Counted from the first letter of the stretch, positions 16,343 through 26,091 are shown. The stretch is DNA of 40,010 nt from Rhodobacterales bacterium (GCA_003249215.1 QKJR01000002.1:1-40010), one strand, 5' to 3'. A program made the numbers and translations. The notes: generated by a model from the letters alone, not told the origin.

Positions 16343-18232
16343 ATGGCAAGGTTTGCATCCACTTCCGATCGCGACGCGGTCGAAGCCGAAATGCCCTGGG
16401 AGGCGCGGGAACGCGCCCATACGATCTATGATTTTCTGAGCCGGGCCAAGGACAAGCACGGCCCCCGCCCGGCGGTGAGCTTTCAGATCCTGTCGGGCCC
16501 CAAGGACCCGGCGCAGACGCTGAGCTGGTCCGAGTTGCATGGCCGGGTCACGCAGGTCGCGAACCTGCTGCGTCATCTGGGCGTGGGCGAGACCGACACC
16601 GTCGCCTATCTGCTGCCCAATTGCCTCGAGACGGCGGTCACGCTGCTTGCGGGCGCCACGGCCGGCATCGTGAACCCGGTCAACCCGCTCCTCGAGCCCG
16701 AGCAGATCGCCGCGATCCTGCGCGAGACCCGGGCCAAGGTTCTGGTGACGCTGAAAAGCTTCCCGAAAAGCGACGTCGCCCAGAAGGCCGCCGAGGCGGT
16801 GAAACATGCGCCCAATGTCCAGACCGTGCTCGAGGTCGATCTCAACCGCTATCTGACCCCGCCAAAAAGCTGGATCGTGCCTTTCGTGCGGCCGAAGACG
16901 CCGGTCAAACATCACGCCGATGTCTTCTGCCTCAACCGCGAGGCGGCCAAGATGCCGGCCGACCGGCTGATGTTTGCCGACAGCGAGGGCGACCGGGTCG
17001 CGGCCTATTTCCACACCGGCGGCACGACGGGCATGCCCAAGGTCGCGCAGCACAAATATTCCGGCATGATCTACAACGGCTGGCTCGGCGGCACGCTGCT
17101 CTTTGACGAGACGGATGTGCTGATCTGTCCGCTGCCGCTGTTCCACGTTTTCGCCGCCTATCCGATCCTGATGTCGGCGATCGCGAGCGGCGCGCATGTC
17201 GTGCTGCCGACCCCCGCGGGTTATCGCGGCGAGGGCGTCTTCGACAATTTCTGGAAACTGATCGAACGCTGGAACGTGAGCTTCCTGATCACCGTGCCGA
17301 CCGCGATTGCCGCGCTCATGCAGCGCCCGGTCGATGCGAATATCTCGAGCCTGCGCACGGCGATTTCGGGCTCGGCGCCCTTGCCGCTCGAGCTTTACAA
17401 CCGGTTCAAGGCCGCGACCGGGGTCGAGATCTGCGAGGGCTACGGGCTCACCGAGGCGACCTGTCTCGTCTCCGTCAACCCGGTCGATGGCACCAAGAAG
17501 GTGGGCTCGGTCGGCCTGCCGCTGCCCTATACCCATGTTCGGATCCTGCGCCGCTCGAACGGCGATTACATCGAATGCGGGATCGACGAGGTGGGCGAGA
17601 TCTGTGTGGCCAACCCGGGCGTGTTCGAGGGCTCGACCTATACCGAGCCGGACAAGAACCACGAGCTGTTCGCCGAGGATCGCTTCCTGCGCACGGGCGA
17701 CCTCGGGCGGATCGACGGCGATGGCTATCTGTGGATCACCGGGCGGGCCAAGGATCTGATCATCCGGGGCGGGCACAATATCGACCCCGCCGAGATCGAG
17801 GAGGCGCTGCTCAGCCATCCGGCGGTGGCCTTCGCCGGCGCGATCGGTCAGCCCGACAGTTTCGCGGGAGAGCTGCCCTGCGCCTATGTCGAGCTGGTCG
17901 CGGGGGCGAGCCTGACGCATGAGGAGCTGATGGCCCATGCCAGGAAGCATATCCACGAACGCGCGGCGATCCCGAAACATGTCGAGGTGATGGAGGAATT
18001 GCCCAAGACCGCGGTCGGCAAGATCTTCAAGCCCGATCTGCGCAAGCGGGCGATTGCGCGGGTGCTCGATGCCGCGCTGGCCGAGGCGGGCATTGCGGCG
18101 CATGTCATCGCCGTGGTCGAGGACAAGAAGCGCGGCCTTGTGGCGCAGATTGCCACGACCGGGGGCTGTGATGAAGCCAAGCTGAAACATAAGCTGGGGG
18201 AATTCACCGTTCCTTGGGACTGGGCGGCCTGA
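16343..18232 (+). CDS. Acyl-CoA synthetase (AMP-binding, class I adenylate-forming)
   Basis: 629-residue ligase that activates a carboxylic acid, probably a fatty acid, to its CoA thioester through an acyl-AMP. Adenylation motifs are intact: YFHTGGTTGMPKVAQHKYSG (P-loop-like A3), EGYGLTEATCLVSVNP (A5), LRTGDLGRIDGDGYLWITGRAKDLIIRGGHNI (A7/A8), and the C-terminal lysine segment LPKTAVGKIFKPDLRKRAI (A10). The ATG at 16343 follows GGGAGACGAG and gives MARFASTSD; in-frame codons upstream span the palindrome and are non-family. It stands alone, so chain-length preference cannot be judged. Confidence 0.9.
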   Translation: MARFASTSDRDAVEAEMPWEARERAHTIYDFLSRAKDKHGPRPAVSFQILSGPKDPAQTLSWSELHGRVTQVANLLRHLGVGETDTVAYLLPNCLETAVTLLAGATAGIVNPVNPLLEPEQIAAILRETRAKVLVTLKSFPKSDVAQKAAEAVKHAPNVQTVLEVDLNRYLTPPKSWIVPFVRPKTPVKHHADVFCLNREAAKMPADRLMFADSEGDRVAAYFHTGGTTGMPKVAQHKYSGMIYNGWLGGTLLFDETDVLICPLPLFHVFAAYPILMSAIASGAHVVLPTPAGYRGEGVFDNFWKLIERWNVSFLITVPTAIAALMQRPVDANISSLRTAISGSAPLPLELYNRFKAATGVEICEGYGLTEATCLVSVNPVDGTKKVGSVGLPLPYTHVRILRRSNGDYIECGIDEVGEICVANPGVFEGSTYTEPDKNHELFAEDRFLRTGDLGRIDGDGYLWITGRAKDLIIRGGHNIDPAEIEEALLSHPAVAFAGAIGQPDSFAGELPCAYVELVAGASLTHEELMAHARKHIHERAAIPKHVEVMEELPKTAVGKIFKPDLRKRAIARVLDAALAEAGIAAHVIAVVEDKKRGLVAQIATTGGCDEAKLKHKLGEFTVPWDWAA

Positions 18233-18259
18233 TCCGCCCGCTTTTCGGCCCGCGCGGCC

Positions 18260-18288
18260 TTGCCAGCGCCCGCCCCGGCGCCTAAGCC
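18260..18288 (+). promoter_or_regulatory. Candidate promoter for phnA
   Basis: TTGCCA (18260-18265), a 17-base spacer and TAAGCC (18283-18288) lie 19 bases before the phnA start codon, with GGAGG between. Confidence 0.4.
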
Positions 18289-18307
18289 GGGGCAAACGGA
18301 GGGTGCC

Positions 18308-18841
18308 ATGGCTTTGATCGACGATCTGAGGGCCCGCGCGGGCGGGGTGTGTGAGTTCTGCGGCGCGGCCGAGGGGCTCGAGCCGGTCGATCTGCCCGGG
18401 ACGGAAGAGGCGGTTCTGCTTTGCGAGACCTGCCGGTCCGAGGACGCGCCCGAGGCGCATTGGCGCTGTCTCGAAGGGGCGGCCTGGTCGGCCGAGCCCG
18501 CGGTGCAGGCCGCCGTCTGGCGCCGGCTTGGCGCGATCGAGGCGAGCTGGGCCACCGAGGCGCGCGAGGGGATGATGCTCTCGCCCGAGGCCGAGGTTCT
18601 GGCGCAAGCCGGCGCCGTGCCCGCCGGGGTCGAGCATCGCGACGCGAATGGGGCGCTGCTCGCGCAGGGCGATACTGTCACGCTGATCAAGGACCTGCCG
18701 GTCAAGGGCGCGGGCTTCACCGCCAAGCGCGGCACAGCGGTGCGCGGCATCAGCCTCGTGGCCGACAACCCCGCCCATATCGAAGGCCGGGTCGAGGGGC
18801 AGCGGATCGTCATCCTGACCGAGTTCGTGAAGAAGCGCTGA
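18308..18841 (+). CDS. phnA: PhnA/YjdM-type zinc-ribbon protein
   Basis: 177-residue protein of the PhnA (YjdM) family. The name reflects linkage to phosphonate loci, but the biochemical role is unsettled. A CxxC...CxxC zinc ribbon is formed by Cys15, Cys18, Cys39 and Cys42 (CEFCG, CETC). The conserved C-terminal domain begins DANGALLAQGDTVTLIKDLPVKGAGFTAKRGT and ends VILTEFVKK. The ATG at 18308, after CGGAGGG, matches the family start MALIDDLRARAGG. No phosphonate C-P lyase genes are nearby, so a phosphonate role is unsupported here. Confidence 0.9.
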   Translation: MALIDDLRARAGGVCEFCGAAEGLEPVDLPGTEEAVLLCETCRSEDAPEAHWRCLEGAAWSAEPAVQAAVWRRLGAIEASWATEAREGMMLSPEAEVLAQAGAVPAGVEHRDANGALLAQGDTVTLIKDLPVKGAGFTAKRGTAVRGISLVADNPAHIEGRVEGQRIVILTEFVKKR

Positions 18842-19056
18842 AGTTTCCGGGCCATAAATCAGGCTGACTTCGTTTTCGGTGCGTGAAACCGCGGGCAGGG
18901 GCCTCTGCGCCCGGTTTGGCCCGCGGCCCCCCTCTTGACTTGGCGCATGGCGCGCGGCATCTGCCGCGCATCCTTCCCCAACCGGTCGATCATGCGTCAG
19001 CCCCTGTCGTAACCCCACGGCTCTCCTGCACCCTTCCCTCGTGTTCCGGAGCCGTT

Positions 19057-19992
19057 ATGACCCCCTTGCAATTTTCCTCCGGCGATCTGATCGCCGACCG
19101 CCGCGCCGAGTATGCCGAGGGCCTTTTGGCCGCGGGCGAGGCAGAGGCCGCCGCTGACCTCTACGCCCAAGCGCTCGAGATCGCGCCCGGCTGGGTTGCG
19201 GGCTGGCATCGGCTGGGCGAGATCCGCGCCGATCATGGCCTGCCCGGGGCGGCGGCGGCCTTCGAGCAGGCGCTCGCCCTCGATCCCGCCGACACGATGG
19301 GCGCCGCACTGCGCCGCGATCTTCTGCGCGCCCATCCCGCCGCCGACACGATGCCCGCGGCTTTCGTCGAGGCGCTCTTCGATCAATATGCGGCGGGCTT
19401 CGATCATGCGCTGGTCGATACGCTCGACTATCGCGCGCCACAGCTTCTGCGCGCCGGGTTGACCGGACGGTTTGCCCGCGCGCTCGACCTCGGTTGCGGC
19501 ACGGGGTTGATGGGGGCCGAGCTGCGCGGGATCTGCGACTGGCTCGAAGGCTGGGACATCTCGGCCGAGATGCTGCGCGAGGCCGAGGCCAAGGGGCTGT
19601 ACGACCGGCTCGAGAAGGCGGACCTCGGCGCGCTCGACCTGCCTGCGCCGGATTGGGATCTGATCACCGCGGCGGATGTGTTCATCTATCTCGGCGCGCT
19701 CGAGCGGATCGTCGGCTGGGTGGCGCTGGCGCTGGCGCCCGGCGGGGTTTTCGCTTTCACCACCGAGGCGCATGACGGCGAAGGCGCGATGATCCTGCGC
19801 GAGAGCCGCCGCTATGCCCATTCTGAGGGCTATCTGCGCGATCTGCTGGCGCAGGCAGGCTTTGGCGCGGTGCAGATCACCCGCGCCGTGCTGCGCCGTG
19901 ACCGGGGTGAAGATGTCGCGGGTTTCGTGGTTCTCTCGCGGCGCAATCCGGATAGGATGGAGGCCGAGGAGCGCGCGGTCATCACCGCCTGA
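19057..19992 (+). CDS. TPR-containing SAM-dependent methyltransferase
   Basis: 311-residue protein with an N-terminal TPR-like region (about 12-95: two helical pairs, including ALEIAPGWVAGWHRLGEIRADHG and ALALDPADT). A class I methyltransferase domain follows, with motif I ALDLGCGTGLMG (142-153), an acidic post-I segment GWDIS, and DLITAADVFIYLG. Methyltransferases of this shape occur widely in alphaproteobacteria without assigned substrates. The ATG at 19057 (CCGGAG upstream) is preferred over a longer non-conserved extension. The next gene starts 14 bases later, so the pair is probably an operon. Confidence 0.85.
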   Translation: MTPLQFSSGDLIADRRAEYAEGLLAAGEAEAAADLYAQALEIAPGWVAGWHRLGEIRADHGLPGAAAAFEQALALDPADTMGAALRRDLLRAHPAADTMPAAFVEALFDQYAAGFDHALVDTLDYRAPQLLRAGLTGRFARALDLGCGTGLMGAELRGICDWLEGWDISAEMLREAEAKGLYDRLEKADLGALDLPAPDWDLITAADVFIYLGALERIVGWVALALAPGGVFAFTTEAHDGEGAMILRESRRYAHSEGYLRDLLAQAGFGAVQITRAVLRRDRGEDVAGFVVLSRRNPDRMEAEERAVITA

Positions 19993-20006
19993 GCGACGGA
20001 GGGGCG

Positions 20007-20765
20007 ATGCATTGGCTGGCCTATGAACATTACGCCTATGCGGCGCTGGCGGCCTTCGGCACGCTGGCCGCGGTCTGGTTCGTCGACCGGCTGGCGCATC
20101 ACACGGGCCTTGTGGAGCGGCTCGAGCGGTTCCGCGGCGTGGTGCCGCCCTTCATCAACGTCAATGCGATGCTCTTCGGGCTGACGCTTGCCTTCATCGC
20201 CAACGACACATGGTCGGCGCGCGACCGGGCGATGGATGCGGTCTTTCGCGAGGCCGACGCCCTGCGCAGCCTGATCGTTCTGGCCGAAGGGGTGCCGGGG
20301 CCCGAGGGGGCGGCGCTCGCCACCGATGTGCGGGCCTATGGCGCGGCGGCGGCGGGTGAGTTTGCGGCGCTGGCCGCGCGCGATCTGAACCCCGAGGCCG
20401 GCGTAGCGGCGGATCGCTTGCTCGGCCGGGTGGCGACGAAGGCTGTGGCCGGGGCGGCGGGCGAGGTCGTGCAGGCCGAGATGCTGCGCAAGGCGATGGC
20501 GCTGCGCGATGACCGCGATCTGCGGGTGTCGCTGTCGCGCACGCATCTCAACCCGTTGAAATGGCTCGGGATGGCCTCGCTCGGGTTTCTGACGATCCTG
20601 TCGATCTGGGCGGTGCATATCGGCACGCCCAAGGCCGGGACGCTGGCGATCGTGCTCTTCGCGCTGGCCGCAGCACCCTCGGCGGCGATCGTTCTGGTGC
20701 AGGGCAACCCGTTCCAGCCCCCCGCGGCGATCTCGGCGGTGCCGATATTGGAGGCGGTGCGATAG
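20007..20765 (+). CDS. DUF4239 / bestrophin-like membrane protein
   Basis: 252-residue predicted membrane protein. Two hydrophobic helices at the N-terminus (about 10-30 and 48-68, the second including INVNAMLFGLTLAFIANDTW) and two at the C-terminus (about 188-235) flank a soluble helical middle (VFREADALRSLIVLAEG). This 2+2 layout and the FGLTLAF segment fit the DUF4239 group of bestrophin-like proteins, whose function is not established. It sits 14 bases after the methyltransferase gene with GGAGGGG before the ATG, so is likely co-transcribed. The stop runs directly into intergenic repeat copy 3. Confidence 0.75.
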   Translation: MHWLAYEHYAYAALAAFGTLAAVWFVDRLAHHTGLVERLERFRGVVPPFINVNAMLFGLTLAFIANDTWSARDRAMDAVFREADALRSLIVLAEGVPGPEGAALATDVRAYGAAAAGEFAALAARDLNPEAGVAADRLLGRVATKAVAGAAGEVVQAEMLRKAMALRDDRDLRVSLSRTHLNPLKWLGMASLGFLTILSIWAVHIGTPKAGTLAIVLFALAAAPSAAIVLVQGNPFQPPAAISAVPILEAVR

Positions 20766-20823
20766 GGGCGCTGCCCCTCGGCGCTGCCGCGCCTCACCCC
20801 GGAGTATTTGGGCCAAGAAAAAA
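20764..20823. repeat. Composite intergenic repeat, copy 3 (single A-B unit)
   Basis: Hairpin A (AGGGGC-GCT-GCCCCT, 20764-20778) overlaps the last codons of the DUF4239 gene. Block B (starts CCCCGGAGTATTTGGGCC, 20797-20823) follows and abuts the 3' end of the cutA pseudogene on the other strand. Confidence 0.7.
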
Positions 20824-20829
20824 CAGCGG

Positions 20830-21139
20830 GTTTGTTCCGAGACCCAATCCGCATAGGCCGCGTTGACGGTGATCTGATCGGCGGCGATCAGCGGGCAGTC
20901 ATAGGGGGCAGGCGCTCGACTGCGATCATCATGCGCGGGGTGAGGGCGGTCGAGGTTTTCAGTCAAAGTTGGGTTTCCTGTGCCTCCTCGGCCCTGCCCT
21001 GCCATGTGTAGAGCGAGGTCACCTCGGGTCCGAGATTGGCGCAGGCGATCAGGCGCGCGTCGAGGAGGACCTAGGTGAGGGTTTTCGCTGCGGCGGGCGA
21101 GGGGAGGTCGGTGAGGACGCGGGTGATTTTGACGCTCAT
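20830..21139 (-). pseudogene. cutA: Degenerate cutA (divalent-cation tolerance protein)
   Basis: Reading the minus strand from the ATG at 21139 gives a CutA-like protein, with ARLIACANLGPEVTSLYTWQGR matching the family's ERLAACVN...SIYRWQGK core. It is broken three times. A TAG stop interrupts the N-terminal helix (+ strand 21071-21073) and a TGA stop precedes the LKT segment (20963-20965). A one-base loss in the expected LHPY codons (near 20911) shifts the frame, after which PYDCPLIAADQITVNAAYADW reads correctly again. No natural stop follows; the tail runs into repeat copy 3. With both stops and the frameshift, no functional trimeric CutA can be made. Confidence 0.85.
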
Positions 21140-21144
21140 TCTTC

Positions 21145-22098
21145 TTGACAAAAACCTTAAAATTGTACCGCATTCACGTGCGGATGCACTGTGAGGAGAT
21201 TGATTTGGAAGGCTATTTTGATCTCAGATATACTGGAAATTGGACCGCTTCTAATGTTATCGAGTTTTATGACGTTGCGCAGGCGTTAATAGGTTTTGAG
21301 CGCATCATTTCGCTAACGACTCACCTTCTGTTAAATGGCGAAGTTCTTACCCAATCGCCAAGTGCCAGAGGATTTCGACTTGTAGCGCTTCCTGCGCAAG
21401 AAGGCAGTTGGAAGTGGACTGTTGGACTGGCTCTCGGGATCGGCCAAACGTTACATGCCTTTGGCACTGCGCCACCGGACACCGCGTTCGGATGGCTGAC
21501 GAAGTCAGCTGTGGAGTACGTAATTCAAGAGACGCTTGGCTTCACGCCAAACTTCGACGAAACTCTTGGAGCGCAGATCGAAAGGTACCGGGGTTCCGCT
21601 CCGGCGAGACAGATACCAAAAGATTTATCTATTGAGCGGTTTGATTCTCTAATTGAGAAAACCGAAAGCGGTGTGAAAGCCTTGCATCGTCCGATTGTTA
21701 AGTCAGCAAGTGCCTCTGCTGCACAGTTCGGTTATCGATCGGCAGGGACGTCGGTAAACCTAGATGTTTATGCGAACGCGGAAACATTTGAGTTTATTGA
21801 TGAAACTGTAACGAGTGAGGATTTTTCGAAATATTGCGGTGTTGTATCTAGCTATAACGCAAATACTTTCCGGGGACGCCTGTTCATTGGGGACGAACAG
21901 CGAACAATTCCCTTTGAGCTTGCCGAGAATGTCCGGTCGCCCAAAACTATCCAGAAGATTACAGCGAGTCTTTCGGACAATGCAAATAGCCGTGCACGAA
22001 ACGTGTCGTCCAATATGCTTGTTTGTTTCGAGGCGCTCAGAAACGAAACGAAATCTGGGCGCCTCAAGGGTTTATTTGTTACGAGCCTTGTAGACTAG
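21145..22098 (+). CDS. Hypothetical protein, AT-rich orphan
   Basis: I do not recognise this protein. It is up to 317 residues, soluble by appearance except a short hydrophobic patch (WTVGLALGIGQTLHAFG). The N-terminal part has LEGYFDLRYTGNWTASNVIEFYDVAQALIGFERIIS, and the C-terminal half looks like beta-rich segments (GRLFIGDEQRTIPFEL). The start is unclear: TTG at 21145 could instead be part of a TTGACA -35 element, and an ATG at 21184 (MHCEEIDLEG) gives 304 residues. Its codon use and AT content stand out sharply from both neighbours, indicating horizontal acquisition. It sits between dead cutA and ettA, ending three bases from the ettA stop. Confidence 0.7.
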   Translation: MTKTLKLYRIHVRMHCEEIDLEGYFDLRYTGNWTASNVIEFYDVAQALIGFERIISLTTHLLLNGEVLTQSPSARGFRLVALPAQEGSWKWTVGLALGIGQTLHAFGTAPPDTAFGWLTKSAVEYVIQETLGFTPNFDETLGAQIERYRGSAPARQIPKDLSIERFDSLIEKTESGVKALHRPIVKSASASAAQFGYRSAGTSVNLDVYANAETFEFIDETVTSEDFSKYCGVVSSYNANTFRGRLFIGDEQRTIPFELAENVRSPKTIQKITASLSDNANSRARNVSSNMLVCFEALRNETKSGRLKGLFVTSLVD

Positions 22099-22101
22099 AT
22101 C

Positions 22102-23757
<1,656 letters not shown>

Positions 23758-23824
23758 TTCGCGCACCTTTCGGGGAATTCGGGTTGCCCCGGTGATAGGG
23801 GAAATGGGGGATGAGGGGAAGGGG

Positions 23825-25189
23825 TCAGTCCGTAAGGTGCCAGGTGTCGATCTCGTTGCGGATCAAGTGGCGGAGGACGGCTGGGTCGATCGGGGACCGA
23901 CCTTTGTTGGTTATCGAGTCGATGCGAGCGCGATGCTGAGGGGAGCTCGCAAGGCCGGTCGCCGCGAGCCAGACATAGAAGTAGCTTTCGCGCGCGAAGG
24001 CCCGCTTGTCTGCCTTGTTATCCACTTTTTCGCTAAGGTCGAAGAGCGCGCTGATCTCTGTGAGGCAACTGTGCATCGATTGGTCCTGCAAAAGGTCGAC
24101 CAAGATGTCAGGTCGAACGACTCGCAGTATGTGCAGGCAGATAATGAGATCGGCGTCGAAGTCGTCCTTGCTGAGGCGCTTGTCGGTCGACAGAAGGGCC
24201 AACCGACTAACGATGCGCTCGATCTTTCGCAGGGATAGAGAGCTTCGTGCCTCAAGAGGGGTGAGCCAGTTGCCCGCTATCTCGGTTATCCACTCTGGAA
24301 TCTGACAGTCACCGCATGATTGTGTGAAATAGAGAGTTATGGCGCTGGTCTCTTGTCGGCCGATCTTCTTCGTTGGGGGGAGCTTGGTCGTTAGCGTGAC
24401 AAATTTTTCAAGATAAGTCCGGGCATCGCACCCCGCCCCATACCGCGCCCTGACCGAATTCTCGAGCTCGCTCAGGTTCACCCCGAGCACGAAATGAACC
24501 CCCTCGACATTGAAGAAATGCTTGATCGTCTCGAGCAGAGAGAGCGCGTAATCGGGGCGGCAGCGGTCGAGCTCGTCGACGATGATCACGATCTTCTGCC
24601 GCGGGCCATCCTGTTCCTGCGGTTCGGTCAGCTCGCTCAGTGCGGTGCGAAAGGCCTCCATCGCAGCGCGCTTGCCCTGTTCGCGTTCGAAGAACTTGTC
24701 CGCGGCATCGAGCGCATCGGTTGCTTCCTTGGAGGCTGCCTCGATCGCCGGGTCCAGCGCGGCCACCGCCGCCTCGGTCAGTCCATAGGTCGCTGCGGCC
24801 GCACCGATCCGCAGCACGGGTTTGGCAATCTTCCACGCATTCTTCTTGAGGGCATTCAGCGCGCGCTCGGATTTCAGCTTCACGGGCAGCGTCTCGATCA
24901 GCGCCGCCACCAGACTGACCAGCGGGTCGTCGAGGAAATCCTCCTTGAAGGCATCGAAGTAGATCAACCGCGCCTTGCCGCCGGTCTTGGCATGTTCGCC
25001 GATCCAGCCTTTCAGGAAGAAGGACTTGCCGCTGCCCCAGCCGCCGTCGAGCGCGATCACGGTCGGATCGTCGAGCGCATCGACGAGGGCGGTCAGCTTG
25101 TGGGCGAAGGGCGCGCGTCCGAGCAGGTCGTTGCCTTTGAATCCGTTCTTGAGCGCTTCGAGGGTCGGTTCGGGAATCGAAAGGCGCAT
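23825..25189 (-). CDS. KAP family P-loop NTPase
   Basis: 454-residue STAND-like KAP NTPase. Walker A GGWGSGKSFF (49-58) and Walker B KIVIIVDELDRCRPDYAL (199-216) with the family's D-E-L-D-R signature are both intact. Between them lies an Ala-rich, partly hydrophobic insert (about 118-165), where other KAP proteins carry membrane helices. A sensor-like region (HFVLGVNLSELENSVRARYG) follows, then a helical C-terminus. The ATG at 25189 has AGGAGA ahead of it; a longer in-frame extension is non-family. The 3' third looks less GC-rich than the 5' part. KAP NTPases occur in membrane-associated and anti-phage contexts; no partner gene is adjacent, so its role is unknown. Confidence 0.87.
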   Translation of the reverse strand: MRLSIPEPTLEALKNGFKGNDLLGRAPFAHKLTALVDALDDPTVIALDGGWGSGKSFFLKGWIGEHAKTGGKARLIYFDAFKEDFLDDPLVSLVAALIETLPVKLKSERALNALKKNAWKIAKPVLRIGAAAATYGLTEAAVAALDPAIEAASKEATDALDAADKFFEREQGKRAAMEAFRTALSELTEPQEQDGPRQKIVIIVDELDRCRPDYALSLLETIKHFFNVEGVHFVLGVNLSELENSVRARYGAGCDARTYLEKFVTLTTKLPPTKKIGRQETSAITLYFTQSCGDCQIPEWITEIAGNWLTPLEARSSLSLRKIERIVSRLALLSTDKRLSKDDFDADLIICLHILRVVRPDILVDLLQDQSMHSCLTEISALFDLSEKVDNKADKRAFARESYFYVWLAATGLASSPQHRARIDSITNKGRSPIDPAVLRHLIRNEIDTWHLTD

Positions 25190-25222
25190 GAAATCTCCTG
25201 AGTCGCCGCCCCAGAGTAGCCG

Positions 25223-25239
25223 CCGGAGCCCTGCTCCGG
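25223..25239. repeat. Hairpin in the KAP NTPase upstream region
   Basis: CCGGAGC-CCT-GCTCCGG is a perfect 7-bp inverted repeat 34 bases upstream of the KAP start codon. It could be an operator or a structured 5' leader. On the minus strand TACTCT (25219-25214) could serve as a -10, with the hairpin in the spacer. Confidence 0.35.
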
Positions 25240-25412
25240 AATGCTCCCGATGCGCCCCGTTCACGAATTCACCCCATCTGCTCACGGCGGCTCGCGCGCT
25301 GTTGATGGGCCGGGTGGCGCGGATCGGGCCCCGGGCGGTCGGAAAACACCCGGTGCTCCGGAAAAACATATGGTTTGCCAATTGTTTAGGCGAAGTGAGA
25401 AAAATTCCCGAG

Positions 25413-25441
25413 TTCAACTGCGCATAATCGCACAATATACT
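25413..25441 (+). promoter_or_regulatory. Candidate promoter for the repeat-containing secreted protein
   Basis: TTCAAC (25413-25418), a 17-base spacer and TATACT (25436-25441) lie in a conspicuously AT-rich stretch (about 25370-25500) of the 369-base gap between the KAP gene and the secreted-protein gene. The -10 is good and the -35 poor. A 5' leader of about 110 bases would result, ending in GGAGAGAAATC before the ATG. Apart from the KAP-side hairpin, I see nothing else in this gap. Confidence 0.4.
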
Positions 25442-25558
25442 GTCAAAATTGGACACTTTCATCATTCAGCGCACGAATCTATCTTCAACTCATCGAAGGC
25501 CACAGCGGAACGAAAGACGCTCAGGGCCTTGATACAAAAGAGATAATGGAGAGAAATC

Positions 25559-26068
25559 ATGCGTAAATCCGCTCTTGTGCTTGGCCTTGTCGCCTCGCTG
25601 TCCGCCGGTGCTGCTCTGGCTGGTTCCGTCAACCAGGGTGTCGCTCAAATGGCCGCTCAGGCCGGTGTGAACCCCGCCAACCTGTCGGCCGCCGATGTCG
25701 CCGCTGCCTGGTCGGCCAAACACGATATCGACGCCGCGGCGCCCTATGAAGCCGTCTACGTCACCGGCTCGACCTCGAGCTCGAACTACAACGGGATCAA
25801 CCAGGGTGTCGCCCAGATGGCCGCGCAGGCCGGTGTGAACCCGGCGCATCTCTCGGCGGTCGACGTGGCTGCGGACTGGGCTGCGAAACATGACAACCAC
25901 GCCGCCGCGCCCTACAGCGCGAGCTATGCTTCGGGCGTGCTGTCGAGCTCGAACTCGGCGACGATCTCGCAAGGCCGCGCTCAGCTCGCCGCTCAGCTTC
26001 GTGTCGACCCGGCACTCTATACCTCGGCCGAGCTCTACAACATGAAAGCCGACCTCGTGACCGAATGA
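25559..26068 (+). CDS. Secreted protein of tandem 56-residue repeats, unknown function
   Basis: 169 residues, not recognised. A signal peptide (MRKSALVLGLVASLSAGAALA) is followed by three repeat units starting at residues 25, 81 and 137, exactly 56 residues apart. Units 1 and 2 are nearly identical (NQGVAQMAAQAGVNPANLSA / NQGVAQMAAQAGVNPAHLSA, then DVAA-W-AKHD and AAAPY). Unit 3 is diverged and truncated (SQGRAQLAAQLRVDPALYTS...). Serine-rich linkers (STSSSN, LSSSNS) join the units. A GGAGAG ribosome site precedes the ATG, and an intrinsic terminator follows 24 bases after the stop, so it is monocistronic. Probably an exported periplasmic or surface protein; role unknown. Confidence 0.85.
   Translation: MRKSALVLGLVASLSAGAALAGSVNQGVAQMAAQAGVNPANLSAADVAAAWSAKHDIDAAAPYEAVYVTGSTSSSNYNGINQGVAQMAAQAGVNPAHLSAVDVAADWAAKHDNHAAAPYSASYASGVLSSSNSATISQGRAQLAAQLRVDPALYTSAELYNMKADLVTE
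25631..26065 (+). repeat. 168-bp coding tandem repeat (two full units, one partial)
   Basis: Units begin at 25631, 25799 and 25967. The first two match at most codons, while the third keeps only the N-terminal half of the motif. The exact 168-base period implies in-frame duplication. Confidence 0.85.
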
Positions 26069-26091
26069 CGGCAGGCGCTCAGCCTCTGACC

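Noticed and set aside
18953-18970. GC hairpin GCGCGGC-ATCT-GCCGCGC between phnA and the methyltransferase gene
   Set aside because: No T-run, and the overlapping TTGACT (18935) has no convincing -10. Nothing firm can be claimed in this 215-base gap.
16286-19018. A 910-codon open frame on the minus strand opposite the acyl-CoA synthetase and phnA
   Set aside because: Arg/Gly/Asp/His-rich low-information translation mirroring the codon bias of the real genes on the plus strand; no domain or start signal. The same applies to long antisense frames opposite pheT (2053-4344), gabT (8025-9950), ccmF (10112-12088), the ABC exporter (13530-15581) and hrpB (34866-37520 on the plus strand).
21145-21150. 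TTGACA as a firm promoter for the AT-rich orphan gene
   Set aside because: No clear -10 at 17 bases, and the TTG may be the start codon itself, so neither reading is secure.
25190-25465. A 92-residue N-terminal extension of the KAP NTPase
   Set aside because: The extension lacks KAP similarity, while the ATG at 25189 has AGGAGA at ideal spacing.
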